A DNA stretch of 64,000 nt from Massilia rubra. GTDB taxonomy: Bacteria > Pseudomonadota > Gammaproteobacteria > Burkholderiales > Burkholderiaceae_D. The stretch lies in the NCBI RefSeq assembly GCF_011682065.1, contig NZ_VUYU01000033.1, positions 1 to 64,000 on the forward strand. Reading direction: 5' to 3'. The notes beneath the pieces are model-generated. The model was given only the letters and a program-made list of their open reading frames with translations, made no database searches and was not told where the DNA came from. The position numbers were made by a program, and so were the translations under genes. This document shows positions 24,630 to 34,709 of this stretch, piece after piece (the stretch's first letter is position 1; the number at the start of each line of letters is the position of its first letter).

Positions 24630-25838
24630 TCAGGTGGTCAGGTTCTGGGCCCAGGCCAGTGCCGACAGGTGGGCCTTGTTGACGTCCACCGGTGCAATGT
24701 TGATCGACTTGGCCAGCGAGGCCACCAGCTGCGAGTTGAGCTCGCACGCTTCGGCCAGCGCCAGGTAGGGTCCGTACGCGCCGCCACGGGTGAGCAAGGC
24801 GCGCACCACTTCATCGGGCAGCTGGATGGTCTCGAGCACTTCTTTCATCGATAAGCCGAGCAGGCGATCGAGCAAGGAGAACATGCCGGCCATGAACAGG
24901 TTTTCGCTCTCGCTGCGTGGCAAGCCTTTGTTGCCGAGCAGTTCGGTCAGGCGGCCGCGCACCACGGCCGTTTCCATCAGCACCGGCGAGTAGCCGCTGG
25001 TGCTGGCCGTGGCCAGCAGCAGGGTCAGCCAGCGGTACATCGGCGAATAGCCGAGCATGGTGATGGCCTGGCGCAAGGATTGAATCTCGCGCCCGACCCC
25101 GAAACCAGCCGAGTTGATGAAACGCAGCAGCTTGTAGGAGAGTGCCGGATCGCGCTTGAGCACGCTTTCGATCTTGGGAATGTCTTCGTTCTTTTGCACC
25201 ATCTGCATCAGTTGCAGGATGATGGTCTGGGCCGGGTTCATGCCCTTGACCGGAATCCCAGGACGCGGGGTCAGGTGCAGCTTGCCGACAAAGGCGTCCA
25301 GGCCGAGCGCGGCGCAGGCGTCGAAGTCGGCCCAGGTGGTGACCGGACGGCCGACCATGCGCACCGACGATTGCTTGGCGGCGGCGTAGGTGCGGGCCTG
25401 GGCCGCCACGTCGGCGCCCGAAAAGCGCACTTCGATGTAGGAGGCGCTCATGCCGAGGTTCTTGCCCAGGTGGGCCAGGTCGCCGTCGCGCACCGAGATG
25501 CCGACGCCGCCGGCGCGCAAGCCCTGTACCGCCGCCAGGGTGTCGGGGTCGGCCAGGTCGGACGCCTTCATGGTCAGCACGGTGCGCTCGGGCGGCATGG
25601 CGAACAGGGCGTCGGTCGAGAGCATGTCCGGGACCGCGTCGAGGAACAGGATCTTGTCCTTGAGCAGCCAACCGTGTTCTTCGTCGTTGACGTTCTCGGC
25701 GACGAAGCCGATCAGGGCTTCGAGCTCCTCGTCGGTGACGGCTTGCCCCTCATGGTGCTGCCAGGATAGTTCATAACCGATCACGCGCTGCTTGGGATCG
25801 AGCAGGGGTTCGCGGACGATAAAGTTTGATTCGTGCAT
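24630..25838 (-). CDS. EAL-HDOD domain signalling protein
   Basis: A 402-residue cytoplasmic protein. Residues about 1-190 form an EAL-like domain starting FIVREPLLDPKQRVIGYELSW; the catalytic EAL block is missing (ELSWQ in its place) and other metal ligands are not evident, so it is probably a non-hydrolysing c-di-GMP sensor. Residues about 200-400 form an HDOD domain (ILQLMQMVQKNEDIPKIESV, LKRDPALSYKLLRFINSAGF, LRQAITMLGY). The YuxH-like EAL-HDOD architecture is common in motile proteobacteria. It lies 75 bp downstream of cheZ on the same strand, at the end of the che block, and may connect c-di-GMP to motility. Confidence 0.88.
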   Translation of the reverse strand: MHESNFIVREPLLDPKQRVIGYELSWQHHEGQAVTDEELEALIGFVAENVNDEEHGWLLKDKILFLDAVPDMLSTDALFAMPPERTVLTMKASDLADPDTLAAVQGLRAGGVGISVRDGDLAHLGKNLGMSASYIEVRFSGADVAAQARTYAAAKQSSVRMVGRPVTTWADFDACAALGLDAFVGKLHLTPRPGIPVKGMNPAQTIILQLMQMVQKNEDIPKIESVLKRDPALSYKLLRFINSAGFGVGREIQSLRQAITMLGYSPMYRWLTLLLATASTSGYSPVLMETAVVRGRLTELLGNKGLPRSESENLFMAGMFSLLDRLLGLSMKEVLETIQLPDEVVRALLTRGGAYGPYLALAEACELNSQLVASLAKSINIAPVDVNKAHLSALAWAQNLTT

Positions 25839-25913
25839 TGTATGGGTCGTGTAGGTGATGCCATGCGAAAGCGGGGCAATGCGCCCCGCCGCAAGCTGAA
25901 ATTCTCAGCCTGC

Positions 25914-26573
25914 TTAAAAGCCCAGACTGTCCAGCAGATCGTCGACCTGGCCCTGGTTCGAGACCACGTCGTGCCGGGTCGGGTCGATCTGCGGGCCATT
26001 GAGCAGCCCGTTGTCGTATTCGCGCTTGACCTCGGCCGGCGCAAAATCGACCAGCATCTGCACCAGTTGCTGTTCCAGGTTGCGGGTAATGGTGGTCACC
26101 TTGGTGATCACTTGCCCGGTCAGGTCCTGGAAATCCTGGGCCATCATGATGTCCATCAGGTAGCCCTTGGTGGCGCTGCTGGCCGTGCGCGCCTGGCTCA
26201 TGGCCGCCACGCTGCGCTCGGCCAGCGCGCGCCATTCGGCGTCGCTGGTGGCGGGCGCGTCGAGCAGCGCTTGCCACGAGGCGCCCAGGGCGCCCGCGCC
26301 GCTGTCGATCTGGTCCTGCAGCGGGCCGGCCGCTTCGGTTGCGGTGAGCACCTTTTGCGCAGCCTGTTCCGACAGGCGCGCGACATAGTCGAGGCGGTCG
26401 CGCGCGTCAGGAATGTCGCTGGCGGCTTTTTCGATCAGCTTGTCCAGGCCCAGGCCGCGCAGGCTGTCGTGCAGCGCGCGCGTCATGTGTCCGATCCGGC
26501 TGAGGAACTCGTCGTGCACGCCCGGCTCTTCCGACTGGCCTGCGCCTGCGCTGAGGTGCTCGCTCATGGTCAC
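25914..26573 (-). CDS. cheZ: Protein phosphatase CheZ
   Basis: A 219-residue protein that dephosphorylates CheY-P. The catalytic helix appears as [19 protein letters not shown] (the D..Q motif), and the C-terminus [11 protein letters not shown] is the known CheY-docking tail. The rest is helical, as expected for the four-helix dimer. The start is a GTG at 26573 overlapping the cheY stop (GTGA); an ATG two codons later is possible. The direct cheY-cheZ coupling keeps kinase output and phosphatase in ratio. Confidence 0.95.
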   Translation of the reverse strand: MTMSEHLSAGAGQSEEPGVHDEFLSRIGHMTRALHDSLRGLGLDKLIEKAASDIPDARDRLDYVARLSEQAAQKVLTATEAAGPLQDQIDSGAGALGASWQALLDAPATSDAEWRALAERSVAAMSQARTASSATKGYLMDIMMAQDFQDLTGQVITKVTTITRNLEQQLVQMLVDFAPAEVKREYDNGLLNGPQIDPTRHDVVSNQGQVDDLLDSLGF

Positions 26574-26968
26574 GCTCCGCTTTTTTCGAGCTTCTCGAAA
26601 ATCTTGTTCAGCTTTTCATCGAGCGTGGCCGCCGTGAACGGCTTGACCACGTAGCCGTTCGCGCCCGCCTGGGCGGCAGCGATGATGTTCTCTTTTTTGG
26701 CCTCGGCCGTGACCATCAGCACCGGCAGCTTGGCCAGCGCCGGGTCGGCGCGGATGTTCTGCAGCATGGTCAGGCCATCCATGTTCGGCATGTTCCAGTC
26801 CGAGACCACGAAGTCGAATGTTTCGCTACGCAGCTTGGCCAGCGCCATGACGCCGTCTTCCGCCTCGTCGACGTTGGCATAACCCAGTTCTTTCAACAGA
26901 TTACGCACAATGCGACGCATCGTGGAGAAATCGTCAACAACTAAAAAACGCATCTTTGGATCGGCCAT
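26570..26968 (-). CDS. cheY: Chemotaxis response regulator CheY
   Basis: A 132-residue single receiver domain that binds the flagellar switch when phosphorylated by CheA. Conserved residues: acidic pair in [16 protein letters not shown], phospho-acceptor Asp in [13 protein letters not shown], Thr in [10 protein letters not shown], Lys in GYVVKPF. The [17 protein letters not shown] stretch is the classic CheY N-terminal helix. ATG preceded by GGAG. The 138-bp gap before it suggests a secondary promoter, although none is certain. It overlaps cheZ. Confidence 0.96.
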   Translation of the reverse strand: MADPKMRFLVVDDFSTMRRIVRNLLKELGYANVDEAEDGVMALAKLRSETFDFVVSDWNMPNMDGLTMLQNIRADPALAKLPVLMVTAEAKKENIIAAAQAGANGYVVKPFTAATLDEKLNKIFEKLEKSGA

Positions 26969-27106
26969 TAAATTACTCCGTTGATTCTCTTACTATGGTT
27001 ATTGACAGACTTCCCCTACTGCGGAAGCAGACTAAAGGATAGCAGTTTTGTTGCTGTGAAGCGAATAAACGAGCAGCAAAAAGACAGTAATTCGGCTCAA
27101 ATCGGA

Positions 27107-28171
27107 TCAAACGCGCAACGCACGGCTGCCATGCGTTGCCAGATAGCCAAGGACCATGCCCGGCAGCGCGTTCAAGGGGCCCACTTCGTGGGTGCCGCCC
27201 ATCGCAATCGCTTCGCGCGGCATGCCGAAAACCACGCACGAGGCCTCGTCCTGGGCGAAGTTGTAGGCGCCCGCCGTTTTCATTTCGAGCATGCCGGCCG
27301 CGCCGTCCTTGCCCATGCCGGTCAGGATCACGCCGACCGCGTTCTTGCCGGCCGCCTGGGCCGCCGAGCGAAACAGCACGTCGACCGAGGGCCGGTGCCG
27401 GTTGACCGGGTCGGTCTGCTCGATGCGGGTGACGTAGTTGGCGCCCGAGCGCGCCAGCAGCAGGTGCGAGTGGCCGGGGGCGATGTAGGCGTGCCCGGGC
27501 AGCACGCGCTCGTCGCCGGCCGCTTCGCGCACGCTGATCTTGCACAGGGTGTCGAGGCGGCGCGCGAACGAGGTGGTGAACCCTTCCGGCATATGCTGGG
27601 CGATCAGGATGCCGGGGCAGTCGGACGGCATCTGCATCAGGAATTCGCGGATCGCTTCGGTGCCGCCGGTGGAGGCGCCGATGATGATCAGCTTTTCCGA
27701 CGAGGTGAGCGGATTGCGCAGGGCCGGCAGCGCGCCGCTCGCCTTTTCGGCGGTGACGGTGCGCGGCTTGATGCGCGCCTTGGAGGCCGCGCGGATTTTG
27801 TCCGAGATCAGTTCCGTGTATTCGCGCATGCCGCTCTGGATCGAGATCTTCGGCTTGGTCACGAAATCGACCGCGCCCAGTTCCAGCGCGCGCATCGTGA
27901 TTTCGGAGCCGCGCTCGGTCAGCGAGGACACCATCACCACCGGCATCGGTCGCAGGCGCATGAGTTTTTCGAGGAAGTCGAGGCCGTCCATCTTGGGCAT
28001 CTCGACGTCGAGCGTGAGCACGTCCGGGTTGGTCTGCTTGATCAGCTCACGCGCCACCAGCGGATCGGGCGCCACGCCCACCACTTCCATGTCGGGCTGG
28101 CTCGAGATAATCTCGCTCATGACGCTGCGGATCAGCGCCGAGTCGTCCACGATCAGTACTTTGATCTTCAT
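27107..28171 (-). CDS. cheB: Chemotaxis-specific protein-glutamate methylesterase CheB
   Basis: A 354-residue enzyme that removes methyl groups from, and deamidates, MCPs. An N-terminal receiver domain ([36 protein letters not shown]) is joined to a C-terminal methylesterase with the Ser motif [15 protein letters not shown], the His region [17 protein letters not shown], and [15 protein letters not shown] near the Asp. Length is typical. It follows cheD by 30 bp. Together with CheR it sets receptor adaptation. Confidence 0.96.
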   Translation of the reverse strand: MKIKVLIVDDSALIRSVMSEIISSQPDMEVVGVAPDPLVARELIKQTNPDVLTLDVEMPKMDGLDFLEKLMRLRPMPVVMVSSLTERGSEITMRALELGAVDFVTKPKISIQSGMREYTELISDKIRAASKARIKPRTVTAEKASGALPALRNPLTSSEKLIIIGASTGGTEAIREFLMQMPSDCPGILIAQHMPEGFTTSFARRLDTLCKISVREAAGDERVLPGHAYIAPGHSHLLLARSGANYVTRIEQTDPVNRHRPSVDVLFRSAAQAAGKNAVGVILTGMGKDGAAGMLEMKTAGAYNFAQDEASCVVFGMPREAIAMGGTHEVGPLNALPGMVLGYLATHGSRALRV

Positions 28172-28201
28172 AGCGTGCTTTCAGTGTGTCGGTCAGGACG
28201 G

Positions 28202-28810
28202 TCAGAACAGGTCGATCTCGCCGCCGACCGGCTGCACCTTGAGGCGGCTGGCGTAATCGAGTTCGCGCCGCGCCAGGGTATCGTTATGGGTTTGCATCAG
28301 CTTCTTGACCAGCACCTTGCCGGTGCGCGGGAAGAAGTACACCTTGCGCGGCCAGATATCGTTCAGGTCTTCGGCCACCACGCGCATTTTTTCGGTCTTG
28401 AGGAAGCTCATCACGAACGCCGCGTTGCGCTCGCCGACGTTGATCGCGGTAAAACCGCGCAGCACCGCGCCGCCGCCGAACACTTTCGCTTCCATGTTCT
28501 CGCGTCGCGCGCCGGCCTTGAGCAGGTCGTTGATCAGCACCTCCATCGCGTACGTCCCGTAGCGCATCGAGGCCGAGATCGGGCTGTTCGGGTCACTGCC
28601 GCCGTCCGGCAGCATGAAGTGGTTCATGCCGCCCAAGCCGGTGACCTTGTCGCGGATGCAGGCCGACACGCAGGAACCGAGCACCGTCACGATCAACATG
28701 TCCTTGGGCGTGTAGTAGTACTCGCCCGGCAGGATCTTGGCCGCGTCGCAGTCGAAAGTGCGGTCGTAATACACGTTGGTTGCGAATTGTTCTTTGATTT
28801 CGATAGCCAT
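28202..28810 (-). CDS. cheD: Chemoreceptor glutamine deamidase CheD
   Basis: A 202-residue enzyme that converts receptor glutamines to glutamates. The catalytic Cys is in VTVLGSCVSACIRD and the His in GLGGMNHFMLPDG; a Thr/Ser segment follows in the usual order. The ATG at 28810 (MAIEIKEQF) was preferred to a TTG two codons upstream. The protein ends GGEIDLF, an acidic-hydrophobic-Phe tail that resembles the end of the CheZ-like protein at 34710. It lies between cheR and cheB. Confidence 0.94.
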   Translation of the reverse strand: MAIEIKEQFATNVYYDRTFDCDAAKILPGEYYYTPKDMLIVTVLGSCVSACIRDKVTGLGGMNHFMLPDGGSDPNSPISASMRYGTYAMEVLINDLLKAGARRENMEAKVFGGGAVLRGFTAINVGERNAAFVMSFLKTEKMRVVAEDLNDIWPRKVYFFPRTGKVLVKKLMQTHNDTLARRELDYASRLKVQPVGGEIDLF

Positions 28811-28839
28811 GTTCAATTCTCAGTTCGGTGCGGGTCGCA

Positions 28840-29685
28840 TCAAGGCCGGCGACCATCGAGTTCGTACACGGTTTTGCCACGCAGTTTGAGCGACTCCGAC
28901 ACGTACAGAAAATTTTCGGAGTGGCCGGCAAACAGCAGTGCGTCGGGCTTCATCAGCGGCACAAAGCGCGAGAGGATCTTGCGCTGGGTCGCCTTGTCGA
29001 AGTAGATCATCACGTTACGGCAAAAAATGACATCGAACGGGCCTTTCAAGGGCCAGCCGTCGCCCAGCAAATTGAGCTGCTTGAAGGTGATCAGCTGGCG
29101 CAGTTCGGGACGCACCCGCACCATGCCTTCCTGCTCGCCCTTGCCGCGCAAGAAAAAGCGCCTGGCCCGTTCGGGCTCCATTTTTTCGATGCGGTCGATT
29201 CCGTACACCCCTTGCGCACCGGTGGCCAGCACATTGGTGTCGATGTCGGTGGCGATGATCTGCACCGGCGGCGTGAGCGTGTTGAACGCTTCGCACACGG
29301 TCATGGCGATCGAATACGGTTCTTCGCCGGTCGACGCCGCCGAGCACCAGATCTGGATCGGATGGTCGCGCAGCTTCTTTACATGCTCGGCCAGCAGCGG
29401 GAAGTGGTGCGCTTCGCGGAAAAACGAGGTCAGGTTGGTGGTCAGGGCGTTGGTGAACGACTCCCACTCCTCGCCCAGGCGCCCCGCTTCCAGGTCGTCC
29501 AGGTAGCGCCCGAACGACACAATGCCGGTGGCGCGCAGGCGCCGCGCCAGGCGGCTGTAGACCATTTCCTGCTTGCTGTCGGCCAGCGAAATGCCGGCGC
29601 GCTGGTAAATCAGCGCGCGCACGCGCTCAAAATCACTTTTGGTGAAGTTGAATTCCTTGACGGTGTCGGTTTTCGTTTGCGTCAC
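28840..29685 (-). CDS. cheR: Chemotaxis protein methyltransferase CheR
   Basis: A 281-residue SAM-dependent enzyme that methylates MCP glutamates. An N-terminal helical domain (FERVRALIYQRAGISLADSK) precedes the methyltransferase domain with IWCSAASTGEEPYSIAM (SAM loop), ATDIDTNVLATGAQGVY and VIFCRNVMIYFDK. The start is GTG at 29685 with GGGTGAAG upstream. It lies between the MCP and cheD. The MCP's WxxF tail is a likely docking site for it. Confidence 0.96.
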   Translation of the reverse strand: MTQTKTDTVKEFNFTKSDFERVRALIYQRAGISLADSKQEMVYSRLARRLRATGIVSFGRYLDDLEAGRLGEEWESFTNALTTNLTSFFREAHHFPLLAEHVKKLRDHPIQIWCSAASTGEEPYSIAMTVCEAFNTLTPPVQIIATDIDTNVLATGAQGVYGIDRIEKMEPERARRFFLRGKGEQEGMVRVRPELRQLITFKQLNLLGDGWPLKGPFDVIFCRNVMIYFDKATQRKILSRFVPLMKPDALLFAGHSENFLYVSESLKLRGKTVYELDGRRP

Positions 29686-29738
29686 TGCTTCACCCTGTTT
29701 TCATGTTCACTGCGCGTGCCGCCAAGTGGCCGGACCGT

Positions 29739-31442
29739 TCAAAACTCTTCCCAGTCGTCGCCGGGCGTGGCGGCGGCCAGCTTGCGCGGCTTGGCCGCTT
29801 GCGCCGGACGCGCCACTGTCGCCACCGCGCGCGAGACCGGCCGGGCAGCGGCCGGGGCTGCGCGCAGCGGCACCGCCGTCGCGCTCTTGCGATCGTCGCC
29901 ACTGAGCTTGAAGATGCTCACGGCGGCGGCCAGCAACTGGGCCTGTTCCTGCATGCTCTCGGCGGCGGCGGCGGCTTCCTCGACCAGGGCCGCGTTCTGC
30001 TGCGTCATTTCGTCCATCTGGGTGATGGCCTGGTTGACTTCTTCGATGCCGTTGCTCTGTTCCTGGGTCGCCGCGGTGATCTCGCCCATGATGTCGGCCA
30101 CCTGCTTGATCGAGGTCACGATCAGGTCCATGGTCTGCCCCGCTTCGTCCACCAGCTTGCTGCCGGCATCGACCTTGTCGACCGAATCGCCGATCAGCGA
30201 CTTGATTTCCTTGGCCGCACCGGCCGAGCGCTGCGCCAGGTTGCGCACTTCGGACGCCACCACCGCGAAGCCGCGCCCCTGTTCGCCGGCGCGCGCCGCT
30301 TCCACCGCGGCGTTGAGCGCCAGGATATTGGTCTGGAACGCGATGCCGTCGATGACGCCGATGATGTCGACGATCTTGCGCGAGCTTTCCTTGATCGAGC
30401 CCATGGTGTCGACCACCTGCGACACCACGGCGCCGCCCTTGACCGCGACCGACGACGCCGACACGGCCAACTGGTTGGCCTGGCGCGCATTGTCGGCATT
30501 TTGCTTGACGGTGGAGGTCAGTTCCTCCATCGAACTGGCGGTTTCTTCGAGCGAACTGGCTTGCGACTCGGTGCGCGAGGACAGGTCGGCGTTACCGGAA
30601 GCGATTTCCTGCGAAGCCACCGTGATCATCTCGGTCCCGGAGCGCACGTCGCCCACGGTTTTCGACAGGCTGTCGTTCATGTCCTTGAGCGCCTTGAGCA
30701 GTTCGCTCGTTTCATCCTTGCCCGCGACCCGGATTTCGGAAGTCAGCTCGCCGGCGGCGACCTTCTTGGCCACGGAGACGGCGCCCAGCAAGGGCACGGT
30801 GATCGAACGGGTGGTGACCAGTGCGCACACCACGCCCAGCGCCACGGCCAGCGCGCACACCACGAACATGATCATGCCCACGCGCTGGTCCGCTTCCACC
30901 GATTTTTTCAGGAAGTCGTCGGCTTCGACCTGCTGCTTGTCGACCAGTTTGTTCAATACTTCCAGGGTCTTCTGGTTCAGCGGGTCGATGCGCGTGGCGA
31001 TCACCTTGGCCGCGCCCTCGCTGTTAAACGCCAGCACCTGGCCGATGGCTTCCTTGAAGGCGGCGTCGACTTCCTTGTCGAGCGCGGCGACGTCGGCCAG
31101 CAGCTTGGTTTCGGCTTCATCCAGGCCGGTGGCCTGCAGGCGCGTGCGCGCCTCTTCATACCGCTTGCTCTGGACCTTGACCTTGTCCTGTTCCTTCTGC
31201 ATCAGCGCAACGTCGGACTGCAGGCCGATATTGCGCATGGCGATGCCGGTTTCCAGCATCGCGCCCTTCATGCTGGCCGCATGCAGGTTCTGGGCGCTGG
31301 AACTGGCCAGGCCCGTCATCAGGCTGTTCTTGTTGCGCGAGTTAAGCACGCTCGCCATCAACGCCATCGCGACCAGGATCAGCAAAATACTGCCGAATCC
31401 GAACGCCAGGCGCGTACCAATTTTATAATCGCGCAGATTCAT
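29739..31442 (-). CDS. Methyl-accepting chemotaxis protein
   Basis: A 567-residue inner-membrane receptor. Transmembrane segment 1 is at about residues 11-32; a periplasmic four-helix-bundle (4HB_MCP-type) region spans about 33-187 with no conserved ligand motif; transmembrane segment 2 is at about 190-212 ([20 protein letters not shown]). HAMP follows, then the signalling hairpin with its tip near [20 protein letters not shown]. The C-terminus is a flexible Ala/Lys/Arg linker ending DDWEEF, which fits the WxxF-type tether for CheR/CheB. A perfect GGAGAG Shine-Dalgarno precedes the ATG. Ligand unknown. Confidence 0.94.
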   Translation of the reverse strand: MNLRDYKIGTRLAFGFGSILLILVAMALMASVLNSRNKNSLMTGLASSSAQNLHAASMKGAMLETGIAMRNIGLQSDVALMQKEQDKVKVQSKRYEEARTRLQATGLDEAETKLLADVAALDKEVDAAFKEAIGQVLAFNSEGAAKVIATRIDPLNQKTLEVLNKLVDKQQVEADDFLKKSVEADQRVGMIMFVVCALAVALGVVCALVTTRSITVPLLGAVSVAKKVAAGELTSEIRVAGKDETSELLKALKDMNDSLSKTVGDVRSGTEMITVASQEIASGNADLSSRTESQASSLEETASSMEELTSTVKQNADNARQANQLAVSASSVAVKGGAVVSQVVDTMGSIKESSRKIVDIIGVIDGIAFQTNILALNAAVEAARAGEQGRGFAVVASEVRNLAQRSAGAAKEIKSLIGDSVDKVDAGSKLVDEAGQTMDLIVTSIKQVADIMGEITAATQEQSNGIEEVNQAITQMDEMTQQNAALVEEAAAAAESMQEQAQLLAAAVSIFKLSGDDRKSATAVPLRAAPAAARPVSRAVATVARPAQAAKPRKLAAATPGDDWEEF

Positions 31443-31537
31443 GTTTTCTCTCCTCGATACGTCGTATGGATAGGAACGGCGGCTTCTGGCGAACCGCTCG
31501 CTCCGGCGTTGCTGTCAATGCGTCAATGGCCGTCGTC

Positions 31538-32038
31538 TTATGCGGCCAGTTTTTCGATCAGGCCCATTTCGCTCGACGACATCAGCTTGTCGATGTCGAT
31601 CAGGATCAGCATGCGCTGGTCCACGGTGCCCAGGCCGACCAGGTAGTCGGAGCCGAAGGCGGTGCCCATTTCCGGGGCCGGCTTGATCTGCTCGGGGGTG
31701 AGCGTGGTCACGTCGGAGACGCTGTCGACCACCACGCCCATGATGCGGCCACCGATGTTGAGGATGATGACGACCGTGAACTGGTCATACACCGGGGTGC
31801 CGAGGTTGAACTTGATGCGCATGTCCACCACCGGGATGATGATGCCGCGCAGGTTGATCACGCCCTTGATGAAGTCGGGCGCGTTGGCGATGCGGGTGAC
31901 CGCTTCGTAGCCGCGGATTTCCTGCACTTTCAGGATGTCGATCCCGTATTCTTCCGAGCCGAGCGTGAAGGCCAGAAATTCGCTGCCTGCGCCATCTTTG
32001 GCTTCGCCGTTCTTGGAGGAGGTTGAGGTCATGGACAT
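31538..32038 (-). CDS. cheW: Chemotaxis coupling protein CheW
   Basis: A 166-residue SH3-like adaptor joining CheA to receptors. Core motifs: [40 protein letters not shown] and [14 protein letters not shown] Ser/Thr-rich stretch of about 20 residues precedes the domain. Starts at 32038 or 32032 (MTST) are both possible. It is 28 bp downstream of cheA and was surely translated from the same transcript. Confidence 0.96.
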   Translation of the reverse strand: MSMTSTSSKNGEAKDGAGSEFLAFTLGSEEYGIDILKVQEIRGYEAVTRIANAPDFIKGVINLRGIIIPVVDMRIKFNLGTPVYDQFTVVIILNIGGRIMGVVVDSVSDVTTLTPEQIKPAPEMGTAFGSDYLVGLGTVDQRMLILIDIDKLMSSSEMGLIEKLAA

Positions 32039-32066
32039 GATAAATTCCTATCTGGTTTGTTGTACG

Positions 32067-34229
32067 TTAAGAGAAGATGGCGTCGTCGGCCAGCTGGCGC
32101 GAGGAGCGCATCAGGGCCGTGACGTCGAGGATCAGCGAGACGCCGCCATCGCCGAGGATGGTGGCGCCGGAAATCCCGGTCACCTTGCGATAATTCGATT
32201 CGAGGTTCTTGACCACGACCTGCTGCTGGCCGACCAGGTCGTCGACGAACAGGCCGGCCTTGCGCCCGTCCGACTCGAGGATCACGACGATGCCTTCGCA
32301 CGGGTTGGTAAAGCGCGGCGTGATGTCGAACATCTGGTGCAGCGGGATCAGGGGCAGGTATTCGCCGCGCACCTTGATCACCGGGCCGCGGCCCGAGATT
32401 TCCTTGATGTCTTCCGGGGCCGGCTGCAGCGATTCGACCACGAAGCCGAGCGGCAGGATATACACTTCCTCGCCGCAGCGGATCGACATGCCGTCCAGAA
32501 TGGCCAGGGTCAGCGGCAGCGAAATCGAGATCGTGGTGCCGAAGCCTTTGGCCGAGCGGATGTCCACCGAGCCGCCCATGGCCATGATGTTGCGCTTGAC
32601 GACATCCATGCCCACGCCGCGTCCGGACACGTCGGTCACCGTTTCGGCGGTCGAGAAGCCCGGCGCGAAAATGAGCTGCCATACTTCGCCGTCGGTCATG
32701 CTCTCGCCCACCGGCAGCCCGTTCTGGGCCGCCTTGGCCAGGATCCGTTCGCGGTTCAAACCACCGCCGTCGTCGGACACTTCGATCACGATATTGCCGC
32801 CCTGGTGGCCGGCCGAGAGGAACAGGCGCCCCGCTTCGGTCTTGCCGGCGGCGGCGCGCGCTTCCGGCATTTCGATGCCGTGGTCGATACTGTTGCGCAC
32901 CAGGTGGGTGAGCGGATCGACGATGCGTTCGATCAGGCCCTTGTCCAATTCGGTGGCGGCGCCATGGGTGATGAAATCGACCTTCTTGCCCAGTTTCGCG
33001 GCCAGGTCGCGCACCATGCGCGGAAAGCGCGAGAACACGAAATCCATCGGCATCATGCGGATCGACATGACCGCTTCCTGCAGGTCGCGCGTGTTGCGCG
33101 TGAGCTGGCTGACGCTGTTCAAGAGCCGTTCGTGCAGCATCGGGTCGAGCGCGTCGCTGCGCTGCTCGATCATGGCCTGGGTGATCACCAGTTCGCCGAT
33201 CAGGTTGATCAACTGGTCGACCTTTTCGATCGACACCCGGATCGACGACGATTCGGCGGCGGCGTGCTTGTCGTCTTTTTTCGCGACGGCTTTCTTCTCG
33301 GCCGGCTCGCCGATCTCGAGCGGCTCGGCGCGCGCGCCCTGCACCGCTGCGGCGGCAGCCGCGCTGTTACCGATGGGAGCGACAATGCCGGCCGTGGCGC
33401 GGATATGTTCGATCGGCTGGAAAAAGCCGTAACCGCGTTCCTCGTCGGTCTGGGCCTGGGTCGGGGCGTCGATCGGGTCGAAAAAGCCGTAACCCATGTC
33501 GTCTTCGATCTTGGCCCGTTCGCGGTCTTCGATGATCTGCTGCTCGGGCGTGAGCGCCGGCGCCTCGAAAATTTTCAGGTCGTCGGGGTTGAGCACGAAC
33601 GAGCAGATCGCAATGATGTCTTCCAGCGACTCGTGCGTGGTGACGGTGATCGCATGCCGGTCGTCCGGCAGCGGCATGACCGACACGCGCCCGAGCAGGC
33701 CCAGTTCGGCCGTGAGCGCATTCACATCGCGCTGCTCCACATGCGGCATCTCGATGCGAAAGCGCCGCCCGCCGGTGCTCACGTTGGCCTTGATCGAACT
33801 CTGGATGAACGAGGGCGCCGGCGGCGCGGCCACCGGCACCACATCCTGCGAGAGCTCTTGGAGCATCATGCGCACATTGGCCACGGCATCCTGGTCGACG
33901 TGGGCGCCGTTGCGATGGCCGTCGAGCTGCATCTTGAGGATGTCCTTGGCCGCGAGGAAGGCGTCGACGTGTTCGGCGGTGAGCGCCATTTCGCCTTTGC
34001 GGATGCGGTCGAGCAGCGACTCCAGGAAATGGGTCACTTCGGTCATGTCGTTCAGGCCGAACGTCGACGAACCGCCCTTGATCGAGTGGGCGGTGCGGAA
34101 AATGGCGTTCAGGTCTTCCGGATCCGGCGACGCGATGTCGACGGCCAGCAGCAGACGCTCTTTTTCGGCCAGCAGTTCTTCGGCTTCATCGAAGAAGACC
34201 TGGAAAAACTGGCTTATGTCGATGGTCAT
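32067..34229 (-). CDS. cheA: Chemotaxis histidine kinase CheA
   Basis: A 720-residue cytoplasmic kinase. P1/HPt with the phospho-His48 in FRTAHSIKGGSSTFG; a P2-like region at about 150-235; a linker with two GYGFF-[D/Q]-PI motifs (near 260 and 282); P3 dimerisation (VEKVDQLINLIGELVITQ style) at about 335-400; P4 kinase with N box HLVRNSIDHGIE, G1 VSDDGGGLN and G2 GRGVGMDVV; and P5 CheW-like to the end. All kinase boxes are intact. It sits between a CheY-like regulator and cheW. The GYGFF repeat is worth noting as a possible docking motif. Confidence 0.96.
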   Translation of the reverse strand: MTIDISQFFQVFFDEAEELLAEKERLLLAVDIASPDPEDLNAIFRTAHSIKGGSSTFGLNDMTEVTHFLESLLDRIRKGEMALTAEHVDAFLAAKDILKMQLDGHRNGAHVDQDAVANVRMMLQELSQDVVPVAAPPAPSFIQSSIKANVSTGGRRFRIEMPHVEQRDVNALTAELGLLGRVSVMPLPDDRHAITVTTHESLEDIIAICSFVLNPDDLKIFEAPALTPEQQIIEDRERAKIEDDMGYGFFDPIDAPTQAQTDEERGYGFFQPIEHIRATAGIVAPIGNSAAAAAAVQGARAEPLEIGEPAEKKAVAKKDDKHAAAESSSIRVSIEKVDQLINLIGELVITQAMIEQRSDALDPMLHERLLNSVSQLTRNTRDLQEAVMSIRMMPMDFVFSRFPRMVRDLAAKLGKKVDFITHGAATELDKGLIERIVDPLTHLVRNSIDHGIEMPEARAAAGKTEAGRLFLSAGHQGGNIVIEVSDDGGGLNRERILAKAAQNGLPVGESMTDGEVWQLIFAPGFSTAETVTDVSGRGVGMDVVKRNIMAMGGSVDIRSAKGFGTTISISLPLTLAILDGMSIRCGEEVYILPLGFVVESLQPAPEDIKEISGRGPVIKVRGEYLPLIPLHQMFDITPRFTNPCEGIVVILESDGRKAGLFVDDLVGQQQVVVKNLESNYRKVTGISGATILGDGGVSLILDVTALMRSSRQLADDAIFS

Positions 34230-34284
34230 GGTCAGACTCCGTGAATTTCGCGATGCATCATGGCGCGTGCTCCCACCCGGTTCA

Positions 34285-34650
34285 TCAACCGATGACTTTT
34301 TTGACGACTTCGATCAGGCGCTGCGGGTCGAACGGCTTGACCAGCCAGCCATTGGCGCCGGCGGCACGTCCCTTGGTCTTCATTTCGTCGGACGATTCGG
34401 TGGTCAGCATCAGGATCGGCACCTTCTGGTACGCGGGCAGGCCGCGCAGCAGTTTGATCAGGGACAGGCCGTCCATGCGCGGCATGTTCTGGTCGGTCAG
34501 CACCAGGTCGACCGTTTGCTGCTTGGCTTTTTCGAGCCCGTCCTGACCGTCGACCGCTTCCACCACGAGGTAGCCCGCGGCCTTGAGACTGAATGCCACC
34601 ATCTGGCGCAGCGAACTGGAATCGTCGACTGCGAGTATTGTTTTAGCCAT
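34285..34650 (-). CDS. CheY-like single-domain response regulator
   Basis: A 121-residue receiver domain: LAVDDSSSLRQMVAFSLKAAG, phospho-acceptor Asp in LVLTDQNMPRMDGLS, Thr in ILMLTTESSDEMK, Lys in GWLVKPFDPQRL. AGGAG precedes the ATG. It is the second CheY homologue of the cluster, directly upstream of cheA. Its sequence differs from the switch-binding CheY at 26570 (no [10 protein letters not shown] helix), so it may be a phosphate sink or signal to another target. Confidence 0.93.
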   Translation of the reverse strand: MAKTILAVDDSSSLRQMVAFSLKAAGYLVVEAVDGQDGLEKAKQQTVDLVLTDQNMPRMDGLSLIKLLRGLPAYQKVPILMLTTESSDEMKTKGRAAGANGWLVKPFDPQRLIEVVKKVIG

Positions 34651-34709
34651 TTTTGCTCCTGCTTTTTTTAAATCGGGGGCACTGCGCCCATAATCATCGA
34701 GAGTGAACC

